Position numbers and translations under genes: made by a program. From assembly GCF_009759665.1 (NCBI RefSeq), contig NZ_WQNE01000010.1:124001-188000 (forward strand): a DNA stretch of 64,000 nt. The letters run 5' to 3'. Under the pieces are notes generated by a model. That model did not search any database. It was not told where the DNA came from and was given only the letters and a program-made list of their open reading frames with translations. This DNA is from Bradyrhizobium cajani (lineage in GTDB: Bacteria; Pseudomonadota; Alphaproteobacteria; Rhizobiales; Xanthobacteraceae). The stretch's first letter is position 1. Each line of letters begins with the position of its first letter. This document shows positions 52,568 through 62,341 of this stretch, in pieces.

Positions 52568-53116
52568 ATGAGCGTCGACATCGGTGGACGGCTGCGATTC
52601 ATCCGGGCGCGCCACAAGCTGTCGCAGCGCGAGCTGGCCAAGCGCGCCGGCGTCACCAATTCGACGATCTCGCTGATCGAATCCAACCAGATGAACCCCT
52701 CGGTCGGCGCGCTCAAGCGCATCCTCGACGGCATTCCGATGGGGCTCGCCGAGTTCTTCGCACTGGAGCCGGAGACGAGGCGCAAGATCTTCTATCGCGC
52801 AGAGGAGCTGACCGAGGTCGGCAAGAAGCCGATCTCCTACCGCCAGATCGGCGACAATCTGTTCGGCCGCAGCCTCCAGATCCTGAAAGAGCGCTACGAG
52901 CCCGGCAGCGATACCGGGCGCGTCCATCTCGTCCATGACGGCGAGGAAGGCGGTATCGTGATCTCCGGAAAGCTCGAAGTCACCGTCGAGGACGAGCGGC
53001 GCATCCTCAATCCGGGCGACGCCTATTATTTCGAGAGCCGCCGCCCGCATCGCTTCCGCTGCGTCGGCGGCAAGCCGTGCGAGGTAATCTCGGCCTGCAC
53101 GCCGCCGACGTTCTGA
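52568..53116 (+). CDS. XRE-family regulator with cupin domain (PuuR-like)
   Basis: Regulator of 182 residues. HTH: LRFIRARHKLSQRELAKR, then TNSTISLIE. C-terminal cupin: HDGEEGGIVISGKLEVTVED, GDAYYFESRRPHRFRC. This is closer to PuuR in length than the regulator at 48966. ATG 52568 lies directly after a GGGC run; no strong ribosome site. Probable control of the divergent aminotransferase-dadA pair. Confidence 0.85.
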   Translation: MSVDIGGRLRFIRARHKLSQRELAKRAGVTNSTISLIESNQMNPSVGALKRILDGIPMGLAEFFALEPETRRKIFYRAEELTEVGKKPISYRQIGDNLFGRSLQILKERYEPGSDTGRVHLVHDGEEGGIVISGKLEVTVEDERRILNPGDAYYFESRRPHRFRCVGGKPCEVISACTPPTF

Positions 53117-53253
53117 GGCGCAATCGATCCCATCCGGAATGTTACGGAGCACCGTTATCTTACGGAGCTTGAGCCATCTCAATTTCCGAAACCCCGGCCG
53201 CTATATATTACGAATTGTAGCCGAGCAGCCTGGCGCAAAGGTGCTGAGGTTAT

Positions 53254-53282
53254 GGCCCCGGACTCCTAGGCACTCCGGGGCC
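53254..53282. other. Strong hairpin in the leader of a small gene
   Basis: GGCCCCGGA (53254-53262) and TCCGGGGCC (53274-53282) form a 9-bp GC-rich stem with an 11-base loop. No T run follows. It lies 21 bases before the small gene at 53304, and an AT-rich stretch about 45 bases upstream (around 53200-53218) could be a promoter. It may be a structured leader, small RNA or attenuator. Confidence 0.45.
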
Positions 53283-53303
53283 GCTTCGTAACAAGGCTCG
53301 CAG

Positions 53304-53456
53304 ATGAAGATCACGCTCGCCAATGCGGAAGCCGTGCTCGACGAAGTCCAGCGCGACGCCGACAAGCTCCATTCGCGAGAGCTGCGCAGGGCCATCGAGA
53401 ATCACATCGAGGCGCAGCGAGCCGCGATCAGGGCTCTCCGCAGGAAGATGAATTGA
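53304..53456 (+). CDS. Small helical protein of unknown function
   Basis: Fifty residues, MKITLANAEAVLDEVQRDAD to ...RALRRKMN, charged and fully helix-forming. An AAGG lies 10 bases before ATG 53304. No signal peptide. The hairpin and AT-rich region upstream suggest a real transcript. Function unknown. It converges on the molybdenum-oxidase gene. Confidence 0.5.
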   Translation: MKITLANAEAVLDEVQRDADKLHSRELRRAIENHIEAQRAAIRALRRKMN

Positions 53457-53498
53457 CGTGCCGCGGCGGAGCGAGAAGGCCTCGCCCCGCCCGCCGCC

Positions 53499-55760
53499 TC
53501 AACGCTGTGTCAGCAACTCCTCGATCCGGATCGGAAAGCGGCGGACCCGCACGCCGGTCGCGTGCCAGACGGCGTTGGCGACCGCGCCGGCACTGCCGGT
53601 GATGCCGATCTCGCCGACGCCCTTGATGCCCAGTGCATTCACATGCGGGTCATGCTCCTCGACCGTGATCACGTCCAGCGGCGGCACGTCGGCATTCACG
53701 GGGATGTGGTACTCGCCGAGATTGGCATTCATGATGCGGCCGGTGCGGCGATCGGTGATGGCCTCCTCGTGCAGCGCGAAGGACAGGCCCCAGATCATGC
53801 CGCCGAACAGCTGGCTCTTCACCAGATGCGGATTGACGATGCGTCCCGCCGCGAACGCGCCGACCATGCGGGTGACGCGGACCTGGCCGAGCTCGGGGTC
53901 GACCTTGACCTCGGCGAACACCGCGCCATGCGCGTGCATCGCATATTCCTGCATCGCCGCAGGGTTCGGCGCGCCGGTGCCGCGGGCTTCGACCTCGGCC
54001 AGCCCCGCTCGTGCGAGGATCTCGGCGTAACTCTCGCCGCGGCTTTCGTCGTCACGCCGGAGCAACCTGCCGTCGCGCGCGATCACGCCGGCATTGCCGG
54101 CGCCGAACAGCGGCGAGCGCTCGTCACCGGTCGCGAGATCGGCGAGCTTCGCAATCACGGCCGCGCCGGCGCTGTGGATCGCCGCACCGGCGGTCGCGGT
54201 GTGCGCCGAGCCACCGGCGATGCCGGCATCGGGCAGGTCTGATGTCCCCGCCTTGAACGCGACGCGGTCGATATCGAGCCCGACCGCATCGGCTGCGATC
54301 TGTGCAAGTGCCGTCCAGGCACCCTGCCCCATGTCATGCGCGCCGATCTCCATGACGCCTGAGCCGTCGCGGCGGATCGCCGCGCGGGCCTCGGCCTGGA
54401 ACATCAACGCCGGGAAGGTCGCGGTGCCCATGCCCCATCCGACCAGGAGGCCGGCATCGTCACGCATCTGCCGCGGCTGGAGCGCACGTTGCGCCCAGCC
54501 GAACCGCGCCGCGCCCTGCTCGTAGCAGGCACGCAGCGCCTTGGACGAGAACGGCTTGCCGGTGATCGGCTCGACCTCGGCATAGTTCTTGAGGCGAAAG
54601 GCGAGCGGATCGATGCCGCAGGCCCAGGCCATCTCGTCGATCGCACTCTCCAGCGCGATCGAGCCGGTCGCCTCGCCCGGCGCCCGCATGAACAGCGGCG
54701 TGCCGGTGTTGACGCGCACGGCATCGTGCGCGGTGCGGATCGCAGGCGCCGCATAAAGCGTGTGCGAGGCATCCGCCGCGGGCTCGTAGAAATCGTCGAA
54801 CGTGCTCGACACCGTGCGGGCGTGATGATCGAGCCCCGTCAGACGCCCCTCGCCGTCCGCGCCGATGCGCAGGCGCTGGCGCGTCGGTGCGCGATGGCCG
54901 ACCGGCCCATACATCTGCTCTCGGCGCAGCACGAGCTTGACCGGCCGGCCGACGAGCTTGGCAGCCATGATGCCGAGGGTCTGCGGCCCGGCCATCAGGC
55001 CCTTGGAGCCGAAGCCGCCGCCGAGGAACGGGCTGCGGATGTGGATCTTGTCGTGCGTAATGCCGAACAATTCGGCGATGCGCGCCAGCGACATCATCAG
55101 GCCCTGGGTCGGCATATCGACCGACAATCTGTCGCCGTCCCAGGACGCGACGATCGCATGCGGCTCCATGGCATTGTGATATTGCGGCGGCGTCTCGTAG
55201 ACCGCGTCGATCTGTTTCTCCGCGGATGCAAGGCCCGCCTCGACGTCGCCGTGGTGATGCTCCGCCGGGTTGCCGACACCGACGACGGGCGGCACGAAGC
55301 TTTCGCCGGCATCGAGGCCGACCAGCGCTGGCAGCACCTCGTAGCGCGGCGCCAGCAGCGCCGCGCCTTCCGTGGCGGCCTCGAGCGTTTCCGCGATCAC
55401 CACCGCAATCGGGTGATTGGCGTAGCGGACCTCGTCGCTCTGCAACACCTCCATCCGGAATACGAACGGGTTGGTCTTGATCTCAGGGTCGACCGCGAGC
55501 TGTGGCTTGTGGCTCGGAGTCATGACGTCGACCACGCCGGGATGGCGCTTGGCGGCGTCGACATCGAGCGAGGTCACGCGACCCCGCGCGATGCTGGCCA
55601 CGGCCATCACCGCGAACAGCATGCCGGGCGGATGATTATCGGCGGCATAGGTCGCCTGCCCCTTGACCTTGAGAATGCCGTCACGGCGGGTCAGCGGCTG
55701 ACCGATATTCGAGCCGTGGCGCAGATGCGCGGGCGCGCTGGTGAGGTTGAGCTCAGGCAT
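53499..55760 (-). CDS. paoC: Aldehyde oxidoreductase, molybdenum-binding subunit
   Basis: Xanthine-dehydrogenase-family large subunit of about 753 residues. MoCo-binding segments GGGFGSKG and GAHDMGQGAWTALAQI are seen and the catalytic Glu is in GVGEIGITG near the C-terminus. It oxidises aldehydes or heteroaromatic compounds. ATG 55760 (MPELNLTSAP) is used; it overlaps the FAD subunit gene by 8 bases. The three subunits at 53499-57302 form one operon in the PaoA-B-C order. Confidence 0.87.
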   Translation of the reverse strand: MPELNLTSAPAHLRHGSNIGQPLTRRDGILKVKGQATYAADNHPPGMLFAVMAVASIARGRVTSLDVDAAKRHPGVVDVMTPSHKPQLAVDPEIKTNPFVFRMEVLQSDEVRYANHPIAVVIAETLEAATEGAALLAPRYEVLPALVGLDAGESFVPPVVGVGNPAEHHHGDVEAGLASAEKQIDAVYETPPQYHNAMEPHAIVASWDGDRLSVDMPTQGLMMSLARIAELFGITHDKIHIRSPFLGGGFGSKGLMAGPQTLGIMAAKLVGRPVKLVLRREQMYGPVGHRAPTRQRLRIGADGEGRLTGLDHHARTVSSTFDDFYEPAADASHTLYAAPAIRTAHDAVRVNTGTPLFMRAPGEATGSIALESAIDEMAWACGIDPLAFRLKNYAEVEPITGKPFSSKALRACYEQGAARFGWAQRALQPRQMRDDAGLLVGWGMGTATFPALMFQAEARAAIRRDGSGVMEIGAHDMGQGAWTALAQIAADAVGLDIDRVAFKAGTSDLPDAGIAGGSAHTATAGAAIHSAGAAVIAKLADLATGDERSPLFGAGNAGVIARDGRLLRRDDESRGESYAEILARAGLAEVEARGTGAPNPAAMQEYAMHAHGAVFAEVKVDPELGQVRVTRMVGAFAAGRIVNPHLVKSQLFGGMIWGLSFALHEEAITDRRTGRIMNANLGEYHIPVNADVPPLDVITVEEHDPHVNALGIKGVGEIGITGSAGAVANAVWHATGVRVRRFPIRIEELLTQR

Positions 55761-56804
55761 GGATGGCTCCGGGGATCGAGGCAAAGGGAGAGGCCGGCAG
55801 CGCCGGCAGGCGCGCGGGCGTGCCGGCCGCGGCCAGCGTCAGCGCGCGCACCACGATGCGGCGTGCGAGCTCGATCTTGAAGGCGTTGTCACCGGACGGC
55901 TTGGCGTCGGTCAGCGCGCGCAAGGCGGCTTCCTGGAAGGCATCGGCCGTGGGCGCGACGTTGCCGAGCACATCTTCCGCGCTCCGGGCGCGCCAGGGCT
56001 TTGCGGCGACGCCGCCGAGCGCGAGCCGCGCTTCCCTGATCTTGCCGTTCTCGATCCGCAACGCGGCCGCGGCCGAGACGACGGCAAAGGCATAGGACGT
56101 GCGCTCGCGGACCTTGAGGTAGCGCGCATGCGCGGCGAAGCCGCGCGCCGCAGGCGGCAGGCGCACCGCGACGATGAGGTCGCCGGGTTCGAGCGCCGAT
56201 TCACGCTCAGGCGCATCGCCGGGCAGGCGATGCAACGCATCGAGCGGGATTTCGCGCCGGCCGTTCCTGCCCTCGATCTCGACGATGGCATCGAGCGCGA
56301 CCAGCGGGACGCAGAAGTCGGAGGGATGCGTCGCGATGCAGCTGTCGCTCCAACCGAGCACGGCATGACTGCGGTTCTCGCCCTCACGCGCGTCGCAACC
56401 GCTGCCGGCCTCGCGCTTGTTGCAGCGGCTGGCGGTGTCGTAGAAATACGCACAGCGGGTCCGTTGCAGCAGATTGCCGCCGACGGTCGCGGCGTTGCGC
56501 AGCTGCGCAGAGGCCCCGGAGAGCAGCGCTTCCGCAACGGCGGGATAAGACCTTGCAAAGTCCGCGTCGTGCGCGAGATCGGCGTTGCTGACCAGCGCGC
56601 CGATGCGCACGCTGCCATCGGCGAGATGCTCGATCTGATCGAGTCCGTCGAGATGCGTGACATCGACCAGGCGATCAGGACGGCTGACGCCGCCTTTCAT
56701 CAGATCGAGCAGATTGGTGCCGGCGGCAAGATAGACCGCGCCCGGCTGGGCGGCGGCGGCAACGGCTTCAGCGACCGTGCCGGGCCTGACATAATCGAAC
56801 GGTT

Positions 56805-56808
<4 letters not shown>
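55753..56808 (-). CDS. paoB: Aldehyde oxidoreductase, FAD-binding subunit with extra 4Fe-4S site
   Basis: FAD subunit of 351 residues. FAD-binding AAGTNLLDLMK and the later TVGGNLLQRTRCAYFYD fit the family. Four extra Cys (C119, C129, C138 and C157) in an inserted loop are those that hold a 4Fe-4S cluster in E. coli PaoB. This sets the enzyme apart from ordinary xanthine dehydrogenases. Overlaps genes on both sides by 4 and 8 bases. Confidence 0.86.
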
Positions 56809-57302
<494 letters not shown>

Positions 57303-57500
57303 ACAAGGCTCCGATCAGATATGGACATGACCAATCGTGCAGCGCGCCACCGCCGTGGCCGCCGTCAATTTCGCGCCGCCCGATCGTGATCCGGGCCGAC
57401 ACCCGCGAAGATACGGAGGCACCCTCCGTTTAACAAGAGCCACCGAGAAATATTTGGAATTCGTCAAAAGCCCGTGCGCCACCAACGCGATGCAGCCCTG

Positions 57501-57522
57501 CAAGGGTTCAACAAGGGTTCAA
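57501..57522. promoter_or_regulatory. Tandem direct repeat between paoA and tetR
   Basis: CAAGGGTTCAA occurs twice without a gap (57501-57511 and 57512-57522), 30 bases before the TetR start. Direct repeats are unusual for TetR operators, so the site might bind another regulator or be a chance repeat. No other clear operator is visible between 57303 and 57552. Confidence 0.35.
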
Positions 57523-57552
57523 TCTAACCAATTCGTGATCTACATTGCCGCC

Positions 57553-58221
57553 ATGGACGACCACACCGACCAGACCCGCAAGCCCCGCGCCGACGCCGTG
57601 CGCAATCGCGAGCGCGTGCTCGAGGCGGCGAAAGCCGTGTTCAGCGCGGGAGGTCCGGAGGCGAGTCTGGAGGCCGTGGCAAAACGCGCCGGCGTCGGCA
57701 TCGGCACGCTCTATCGGCACTTTCCGACACGCGAGGATCTGTTCGAGGCGGTGTACCGGCGCGAGGTCGAGCAGCTCAGCGAACTCGCCGAGCAATTGAA
57801 GAACGCCAAGGATCCGGTCGATGCACTTCGACGCTGGCTGCGCTCCAACGTCGAGTTCGTCGCCACAAAGAAAGGCATGTCGGCCGCGCTGGCGCTGACG
57901 TTCCAGAGTTCCTCGGAGCTCGCGGCTTTCTCGATGGACCGGCTGACCAAGGCGATCGGCTCGCTGCTCGACCGCGCGGTCGCGGCCGGCCAGATGCGCG
58001 CCGATGTCAGCCCGGAGGACCTGCTGCGGGCGCTCGTCGGCATGTGTTACATGCACGACCAACCGGGCTGGCAATCCTCGGTGCTGCGGATGCTGGACGT
58101 GTTTGTCGACGGCCTGCGCGTGCAGGCCGGAGCCAAAGCCAAAGCGCTTCCCGCCAAGGCGCGCACTGTCAAGGCGCGCACTGCCAAATCGGAGAAGGCG
58201 GCCCCGAAGCGGAAGCGTTAG
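57553..58221 (+). CDS. TetR-family regulator
   Basis: Regulator of 222 residues. HTH: VLEAAKAVFSAGGPEASLEA, then VAKRAGVGIGTLYRHFPTRE. The C-terminal domain is TetR_C-like, ending in a basic tail with repeated KAR-T units (about residues 198-222). ATG 57553 was chosen because the frame upstream has no protein-like sequence. Divergent from the PaoABC operon, which it probably controls. Confidence 0.85.
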   Translation: MDDHTDQTRKPRADAVRNRERVLEAAKAVFSAGGPEASLEAVAKRAGVGIGTLYRHFPTREDLFEAVYRREVEQLSELAEQLKNAKDPVDALRRWLRSNVEFVATKKGMSAALALTFQSSSELAAFSMDRLTKAIGSLLDRAVAAGQMRADVSPEDLLRALVGMCYMHDQPGWQSSVLRMLDVFVDGLRVQAGAKAKALPAKARTVKARTAKSEKAAPKRKR

Positions 58222-58274
58222 CCGCGCCGACATGCTAGGATCGGCCCCGCCGGGACTTCAACGCGGAGCCTGTC

Positions 58275-58682
58275 ATGCGCATTGCCGCCGTGCTCGTCGC
58301 CCTCAGTGCTGCCTTCGGCCCCCTCGCCGCACGCGCCGATGACGTCGCGACGGCGCAGAGCGTCATCCGCGCCCAGGAACAGGCATTCGTGCGGGACGAT
58401 GCGGCCCTCGCCTATTCCTACGCCGCACCGGCGATCAGGGAGATATTCCCGGCGCCCGACATCTTCATGTCCATGGTGCAGAACGGCTACGCGCCGGTGT
58501 ACCGGCACCAGAGTTTTGAGTTTGGCGACAGCAAGAGCGAAGGCGGCTGGATCGCTCAGCGCGTCCACATCGTCGATGCCAATGGCGAGGCCTGGGAAGC
58601 GCTGTACACGCTCGAGCGGCAGAGCGACGGCAGCTACAAGATCACCGGCTGCTCGCTCTTGAAGGCGGGACAGGCGGTTTAG
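58275..58682 (+). CDS. Secreted DUF4864 protein
   Basis: Protein of 135 residues with a signal peptide (MRIAAVLVALSAAFGPLAARA) and a small NTF2-like fold characteristic of DUF4864 (QSVIRAQEQAFVRDDAALAYSYAAP). Exported; function unknown. It ends inside the stop of the MFS gene on the other strand. Confidence 0.75.
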   Translation: MRIAAVLVALSAAFGPLAARADDVATAQSVIRAQEQAFVRDDAALAYSYAAPAIREIFPAPDIFMSMVQNGYAPVYRHQSFEFGDSKSEGGWIAQRVHIVDANGEAWEALYTLERQSDGSYKITGCSLLKAGQAV

Positions 58683-59944
58683 CTCGCGTATCCCGGTTCG
58701 GCCTTCGCCGAATTCATCCGCGAGCGGATCAGTAGCAGCAGGACGATGCCGATGTTCAGTGCATTCCAGGCAACGCCATTGGCGAAGGCCGCCGCATAGG
58801 AGCCGGTGGCATCGAAGATGACGCCGGACACCCAACCGCCGAACGACATCCCGAACACCGAGGCGAAGATGACGATGCCGACACGCGTTGCAGCCTCGCT
58901 TGCCGGCATCGCCTCGCGCACGATGATGGCATAGCTCGGCACGATGCCGCCCTGGAACAGGCCGAACATCGCGGAGATCAAATAGAGCGAGGTGAGGCTG
59001 TCGAAGAACAGGTAGAACACCAGCGCAAAGCCTTGCGCCAGCGACCCGACCAGCAGCGTGCGGATGCCGCCGATCTTGTCGGCAAGGAAGCCCGAGCCGA
59101 TGCGGCTGACGATGCCGCAGGCCATCATCAAGGACAGCATCTCGGCGCCGCGCGCCACGCCATAGCCGAGATCGCCGCAATAGGCGACGATATGCACCTG
59201 CGGCATCGCCATGGCGACGCAGCAGGAGATGCTCGCGATCGAGAGCAGCACCGTCAGCGTGTTGGTGGAGAGCCTGAGATCGACCCGCGGCGGCGGCGCG
59301 TTGGCGTGATTGCGCACCTTGTCATCGCCCATCTGTGCGCGCAGGACCAGCACCAGGACCGTCATCAAGCCCACGCAGACGAGCCCGATTCCAATATGAG
59401 TGTAGCGCCAGCCGATCTCCTGCATGCCCCAGTTCACGAGCGGCGGCCACATGGTTCCGGCGAAATAATTGCCGCTGGCGACGATGGTCACGGCAAGTCC
59501 GCGATAGCGCTCGAACCAGTGCGAGGCTTCCGCCATCAAGGGTGCGAAGGTCGCGGACGTGCCGAGGCCGATCAGGAAATACGCCGCGACGAACTGCCAG
59601 AGTTCCCTCGACAGGCCCGCGAGCACATTGGCGACGCCGAGAAAGGCGATGCTGATCGCCATCGCCGGCACGATGCCGAACCGGTCGGTGATCTTGCCGG
59701 CGATCACGCCGCCGAGCCCGAAGCCGAACATCATCAGCGTGAAGGCCAGCGACACCGCGCCGCGCGTAGCGGCGAATTCGGCCTGCACCGCGGGAATCAT
59801 GACCACGATCGCCCACATGCCGACGCCGCCGATCGCGCCGATCAGGAGCGCGATGACGAGCCGGATCCAGGCCTGGCGCGAATCAGGGCCGAATGTGTCA
59901 GGTCTTTGTTCTGGATGATTTGGTGCGTGCACGGGCCGGACCAT
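58679..59944 (-). CDS. MFS transporter, oxalate/formate-antiporter-like
   Basis: Twelve-segment major facilitator of about 421 residues. The motif GKITDRFG (A-type loop) follows the second helix and GSGFLADKIGG the eighth. Similar to monocarboxylate or oxalate/formate exchangers. Start uncertain: ATG 59944 or ATG 59992; neither has a strong ribosome site. Divergent from the copper operon. The substrate is unknown. Confidence 0.8.
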   Translation of the reverse strand: MVRPVHAPNHPEQRPDTFGPDSRQAWIRLVIALLIGAIGGVGMWAIVVMIPAVQAEFAATRGAVSLAFTLMMFGFGLGGVIAGKITDRFGIVPAMAISIAFLGVANVLAGLSRELWQFVAAYFLIGLGTSATFAPLMAEASHWFERYRGLAVTIVASGNYFAGTMWPPLVNWGMQEIGWRYTHIGIGLVCVGLMTVLVLVLRAQMGDDKVRNHANAPPPRVDLRLSTNTLTVLLSIASISCCVAMAMPQVHIVAYCGDLGYGVARGAEMLSLMMACGIVSRIGSGFLADKIGGIRTLLVGSLAQGFALVFYLFFDSLTSLYLISAMFGLFQGGIVPSYAIIVREAMPASEAATRVGIVIFASVFGMSFGGWVSGVIFDATGSYAAAFANGVAWNALNIGIVLLLLIRSRMNSAKAEPGYAS

Positions 59945-60094
59945 GGTCGGGGCCGGCCACACGGTCAAGCATCGTGGCGCGATATTGGGCATGCGCGGTG
60001 CGCTGCGGTAAGAAGGAGCTTGGCGAACGCGGGTTTTGCCATTAATTTGCAATCCGCGTGTGCAACATTGCCGCGCGAAGAGCATGTCGGCGGG

Positions 60095-60529
60095 ATGTTG
60101 CTGCGATTGACACGATCGATGCGGATCAGGGTGGGGCGCCTCGTTGCCCTCGCCTATCTGTTTTGCGTGCTCGCGCCGGCGGCAGCGCTCGCTTGGGGCA
60201 GCGGTCCGGCGCCGTGTCTTGCGGACGAGGCCGAGCTCGTGCCGGCGCATCACCAGATGCAGGCAAGCCATCAGCACGGCGTCCCCTCACATGACCACGC
60301 GGGCGCACATGCACATCACCAGACCGCCGCACAGGATGCGCCCGCTCCGCATCATCAGGGCAAGGGCACGGCGGGTCCGTGCTGCGGGATGATGTGCGTG
60401 AGCGCGCTGCCGGCCGATCTGCCCGTTGTCGCCAAGCCGCTTCTGCCCGTCTCCGCCTGCACGCCCGAGATCGTGGCCAGCCTGCACAGCGCGGCACCTC
60501 CCCTGCACTACCGCCCTCCCATCGCCTGA
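60095..60529 (+). CDS. Secreted His/Cys-rich protein of the copper operon
   Basis: About 144 residues. Signal peptide (LVALAYLFCVLAPAAALA), then a His-rich middle (HHQMQASHQHG, HDHAGAHAHHQ) and CCGMMC, followed by a conserved-looking end (LHSAAPPLHYRPPIA). The His, Cys and Met suggest copper binding; the end resembles DUF2946-like small proteins. Start 60095 or 60119. First gene of a likely copper operon that includes the TolC and multicopper oxidase genes. Confidence 0.65.
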   Translation: MLLRLTRSMRIRVGRLVALAYLFCVLAPAAALAWGSGPAPCLADEAELVPAHHQMQASHQHGVPSHDHAGAHAHHQTAAQDAPAPHHQGKGTAGPCCGMMCVSALPADLPVVAKPLLPVSACTPEIVASLHSAAPPLHYRPPIA

Positions 60530-60609
60530 TCTGACTCGACGACATCAGGGTCGAGCGCGCGTCTGCGCGCGTGAACCTGTGGTCTTCATGCACAGATCAG
60601 GGATGAATC

Positions 60610-60894
60610 ATGCTTACGCTTTCCGGGGCGAAGTCCGCCGCCGCATCCGCGGCGCGTGGACGACACTTTCGATTCAATTGGCCGCTGCTGGCCTTGGCGG
60701 CATTGGCGTTGTCCGGCTGCATGCCGGCAACGACACAAATCGCTGCCGCGGATCCTGCCGATCCCGCGGCCAAGGTCGCGCCTGTCGGCTATCGATCGAC
60801 GATCGCGCCCTACACCAGCCTGCGGCCTGCGACGCCGGCACCATGGCGCGAGCGCAACGAAAGTGTCGCGCCGCAGCCGAAGCAAGACCGGTAG
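60610..60894 (+). CDS. Small lipoprotein of the copper operon
   Basis: Ninety-four residues. Lipobox LSGC after LLALAALA marks a lipoprotein signal peptide; the mature part is short and rich in Ala and Pro (ADPADPAAKVAPVG). No family recognised. Located 80 bases after the His-rich gene and 9 bases before the TolC-family gene on the same strand. Confidence 0.65.
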   Translation: MLTLSGAKSAAASAARGRHFRFNWPLLALAALALSGCMPATTQIAAADPADPAAKVAPVGYRSTIAPYTSLRPATPAPWRERNESVAPQPKQDR

Positions 60895-60903
60895 GAGCGC
60901 GGC

Positions 60904-62328
60904 ATGGCACACCATTTCGCGCGAAGCCTGCTCGTTCTCGCCTCGCTCGGCCTGTCCGGCTGCGCCGCGTTCTCGCCCGACAGCGGCATGAATGCCGTCT
61001 CGGAGCTGACGAGCCAGACCATCCACAAGGACGTCGCCTTCGTCCGCACGGCCGAGGGTGCGGAGACGGTCAACGCAGGCGTTCGTCGGCTGCTGTCACG
61101 CACGCTGAGCGCGGAGGCGGCCGTGCAGATCGCGCTGCTCAACAACAAGGGATTGCAAGCCGTCTATAACGAGCTGGCGCTCGCCGAGACCGAGCTGGTT
61201 GAGCAGAGCCTGCCGCCCAATCCCGTCTTCGCGATCTCGCGGATCTCGGGCAATGGCGCCAGCGAGATCGAGCGTCAGGTGGTCGGAGACATCCTGGCGC
61301 TGGCGACGCTGCCGTTCCGCTCCGATATCGCCCGCGACCGCTTCCGCCAGGCCCAATTGCGCGCGGCGCTGGCGACGCTGCGGCTTGCCGCCGACGTGCG
61401 GCGCGCCTATGTCCGCGCCGTTGCCGGCAACGAAATGGTGGTGCTGCTGACGGATGCGAAAGCGACGGCGGAATCGACCGCACAGCTCGCGGTCAAGCTC
61501 GGCGAGACCGGTTCGCTCAACAAGCTCGACCAGGCCCGCGAGCAGGTGTTCTACGCCGAAACCACCGCCGACCTCGCCACCGCACGGCAGATCGCGACGA
61601 GCGCGCGCGAAAAGCTCGCACGGCTGATGGGATTGTGGGACGACGGCCTCGACTTCCGCCTGCCGAACGCGTTGCCGCCGCTGCCGCGCCGGCCCCAGGC
61701 ACTGCCCTCGATCGAGGTCGACGCGGTCGCCCATCGCATCGACTTGCAGATTACGCGGCTGGAACTGACGGCGCTGGCGAAATCGCTGGGTCTCACTGAG
61801 GCGACGCGATTCGTCACCCTGCTCGACCTCGCCGGCATCTCCCGCCGGACCCAGGATCCCGAGGGCCCGCCATTTCGCGAGCGCGGCTTCGAGGTGCAGT
61901 TCCAGATCCCGATCTTCGACGGCGGCGAGGTGCGGGTGCGGCAGGCGGCCGAGACCTACAATCTCGCCTTCAACCGCCTGACCGAGCGCGCCGTCAACGT
62001 GCGTTCGGAGGCCCGCGACGCCTATCGCGCATACCGATCCACCTACGACATCGCGAGCCACTACCAGCGCGAGATCCTGCCGCTGCGCAAGATCATCACC
62101 GAGGAGATGCAGCTCCGCTTCTCCAGCATGCAGGTCGACATCTTCGCGCTGCTCACCGAGGCGCGGCAGCGCCTCGCATCGCTGCGCGGCGCCATCGATG
62201 CCAAGCAGAGGTTCTTCCTCGCCCAGTCCGAGTTGCAGACCGCCGTCAATGGCGGCGGCGCGCCTGCGGCGGGCGGCGACAATCCAACCACGATCGCCGC
62301 GGCAGCGCCTGCCGATGGCGGACACTGA
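60904..62328 (+). CDS. TolC-family outer-membrane lipoprotein
   Basis: Outer-membrane factor-like protein of 474 residues. Lipobox LSGC at residues about 17-20, then long alternating coiled-coil segments typical of TolC (LNNKGLQAVYNELALAETEL; QAAETYNLAFNRLTER). In copper operons, such proteins often pair with a multicopper oxidase without an RND pump. It precedes the oxidase gene by 13 bases. Confidence 0.82.
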   Translation: MAHHFARSLLVLASLGLSGCAAFSPDSGMNAVSELTSQTIHKDVAFVRTAEGAETVNAGVRRLLSRTLSAEAAVQIALLNNKGLQAVYNELALAETELVEQSLPPNPVFAISRISGNGASEIERQVVGDILALATLPFRSDIARDRFRQAQLRAALATLRLAADVRRAYVRAVAGNEMVVLLTDAKATAESTAQLAVKLGETGSLNKLDQAREQVFYAETTADLATARQIATSAREKLARLMGLWDDGLDFRLPNALPPLPRRPQALPSIEVDAVAHRIDLQITRLELTALAKSLGLTEATRFVTLLDLAGISRRTQDPEGPPFRERGFEVQFQIPIFDGGEVRVRQAAETYNLAFNRLTERAVNVRSEARDAYRAYRSTYDIASHYQREILPLRKIITEEMQLRFSSMQVDIFALLTEARQRLASLRGAIDAKQRFFLAQSELQTAVNGGGAPAAGGDNPTTIAAAAPADGGH

Positions 62329-62341
62329 CATGGAGGCAAGG

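Noticed and set aside
57337..57552. N-terminal extension of the second TetR protein
   Set aside because: The added residues are not conserved in form and span the intergenic direct repeat; ATG 57553 lies just before the HTH domain.
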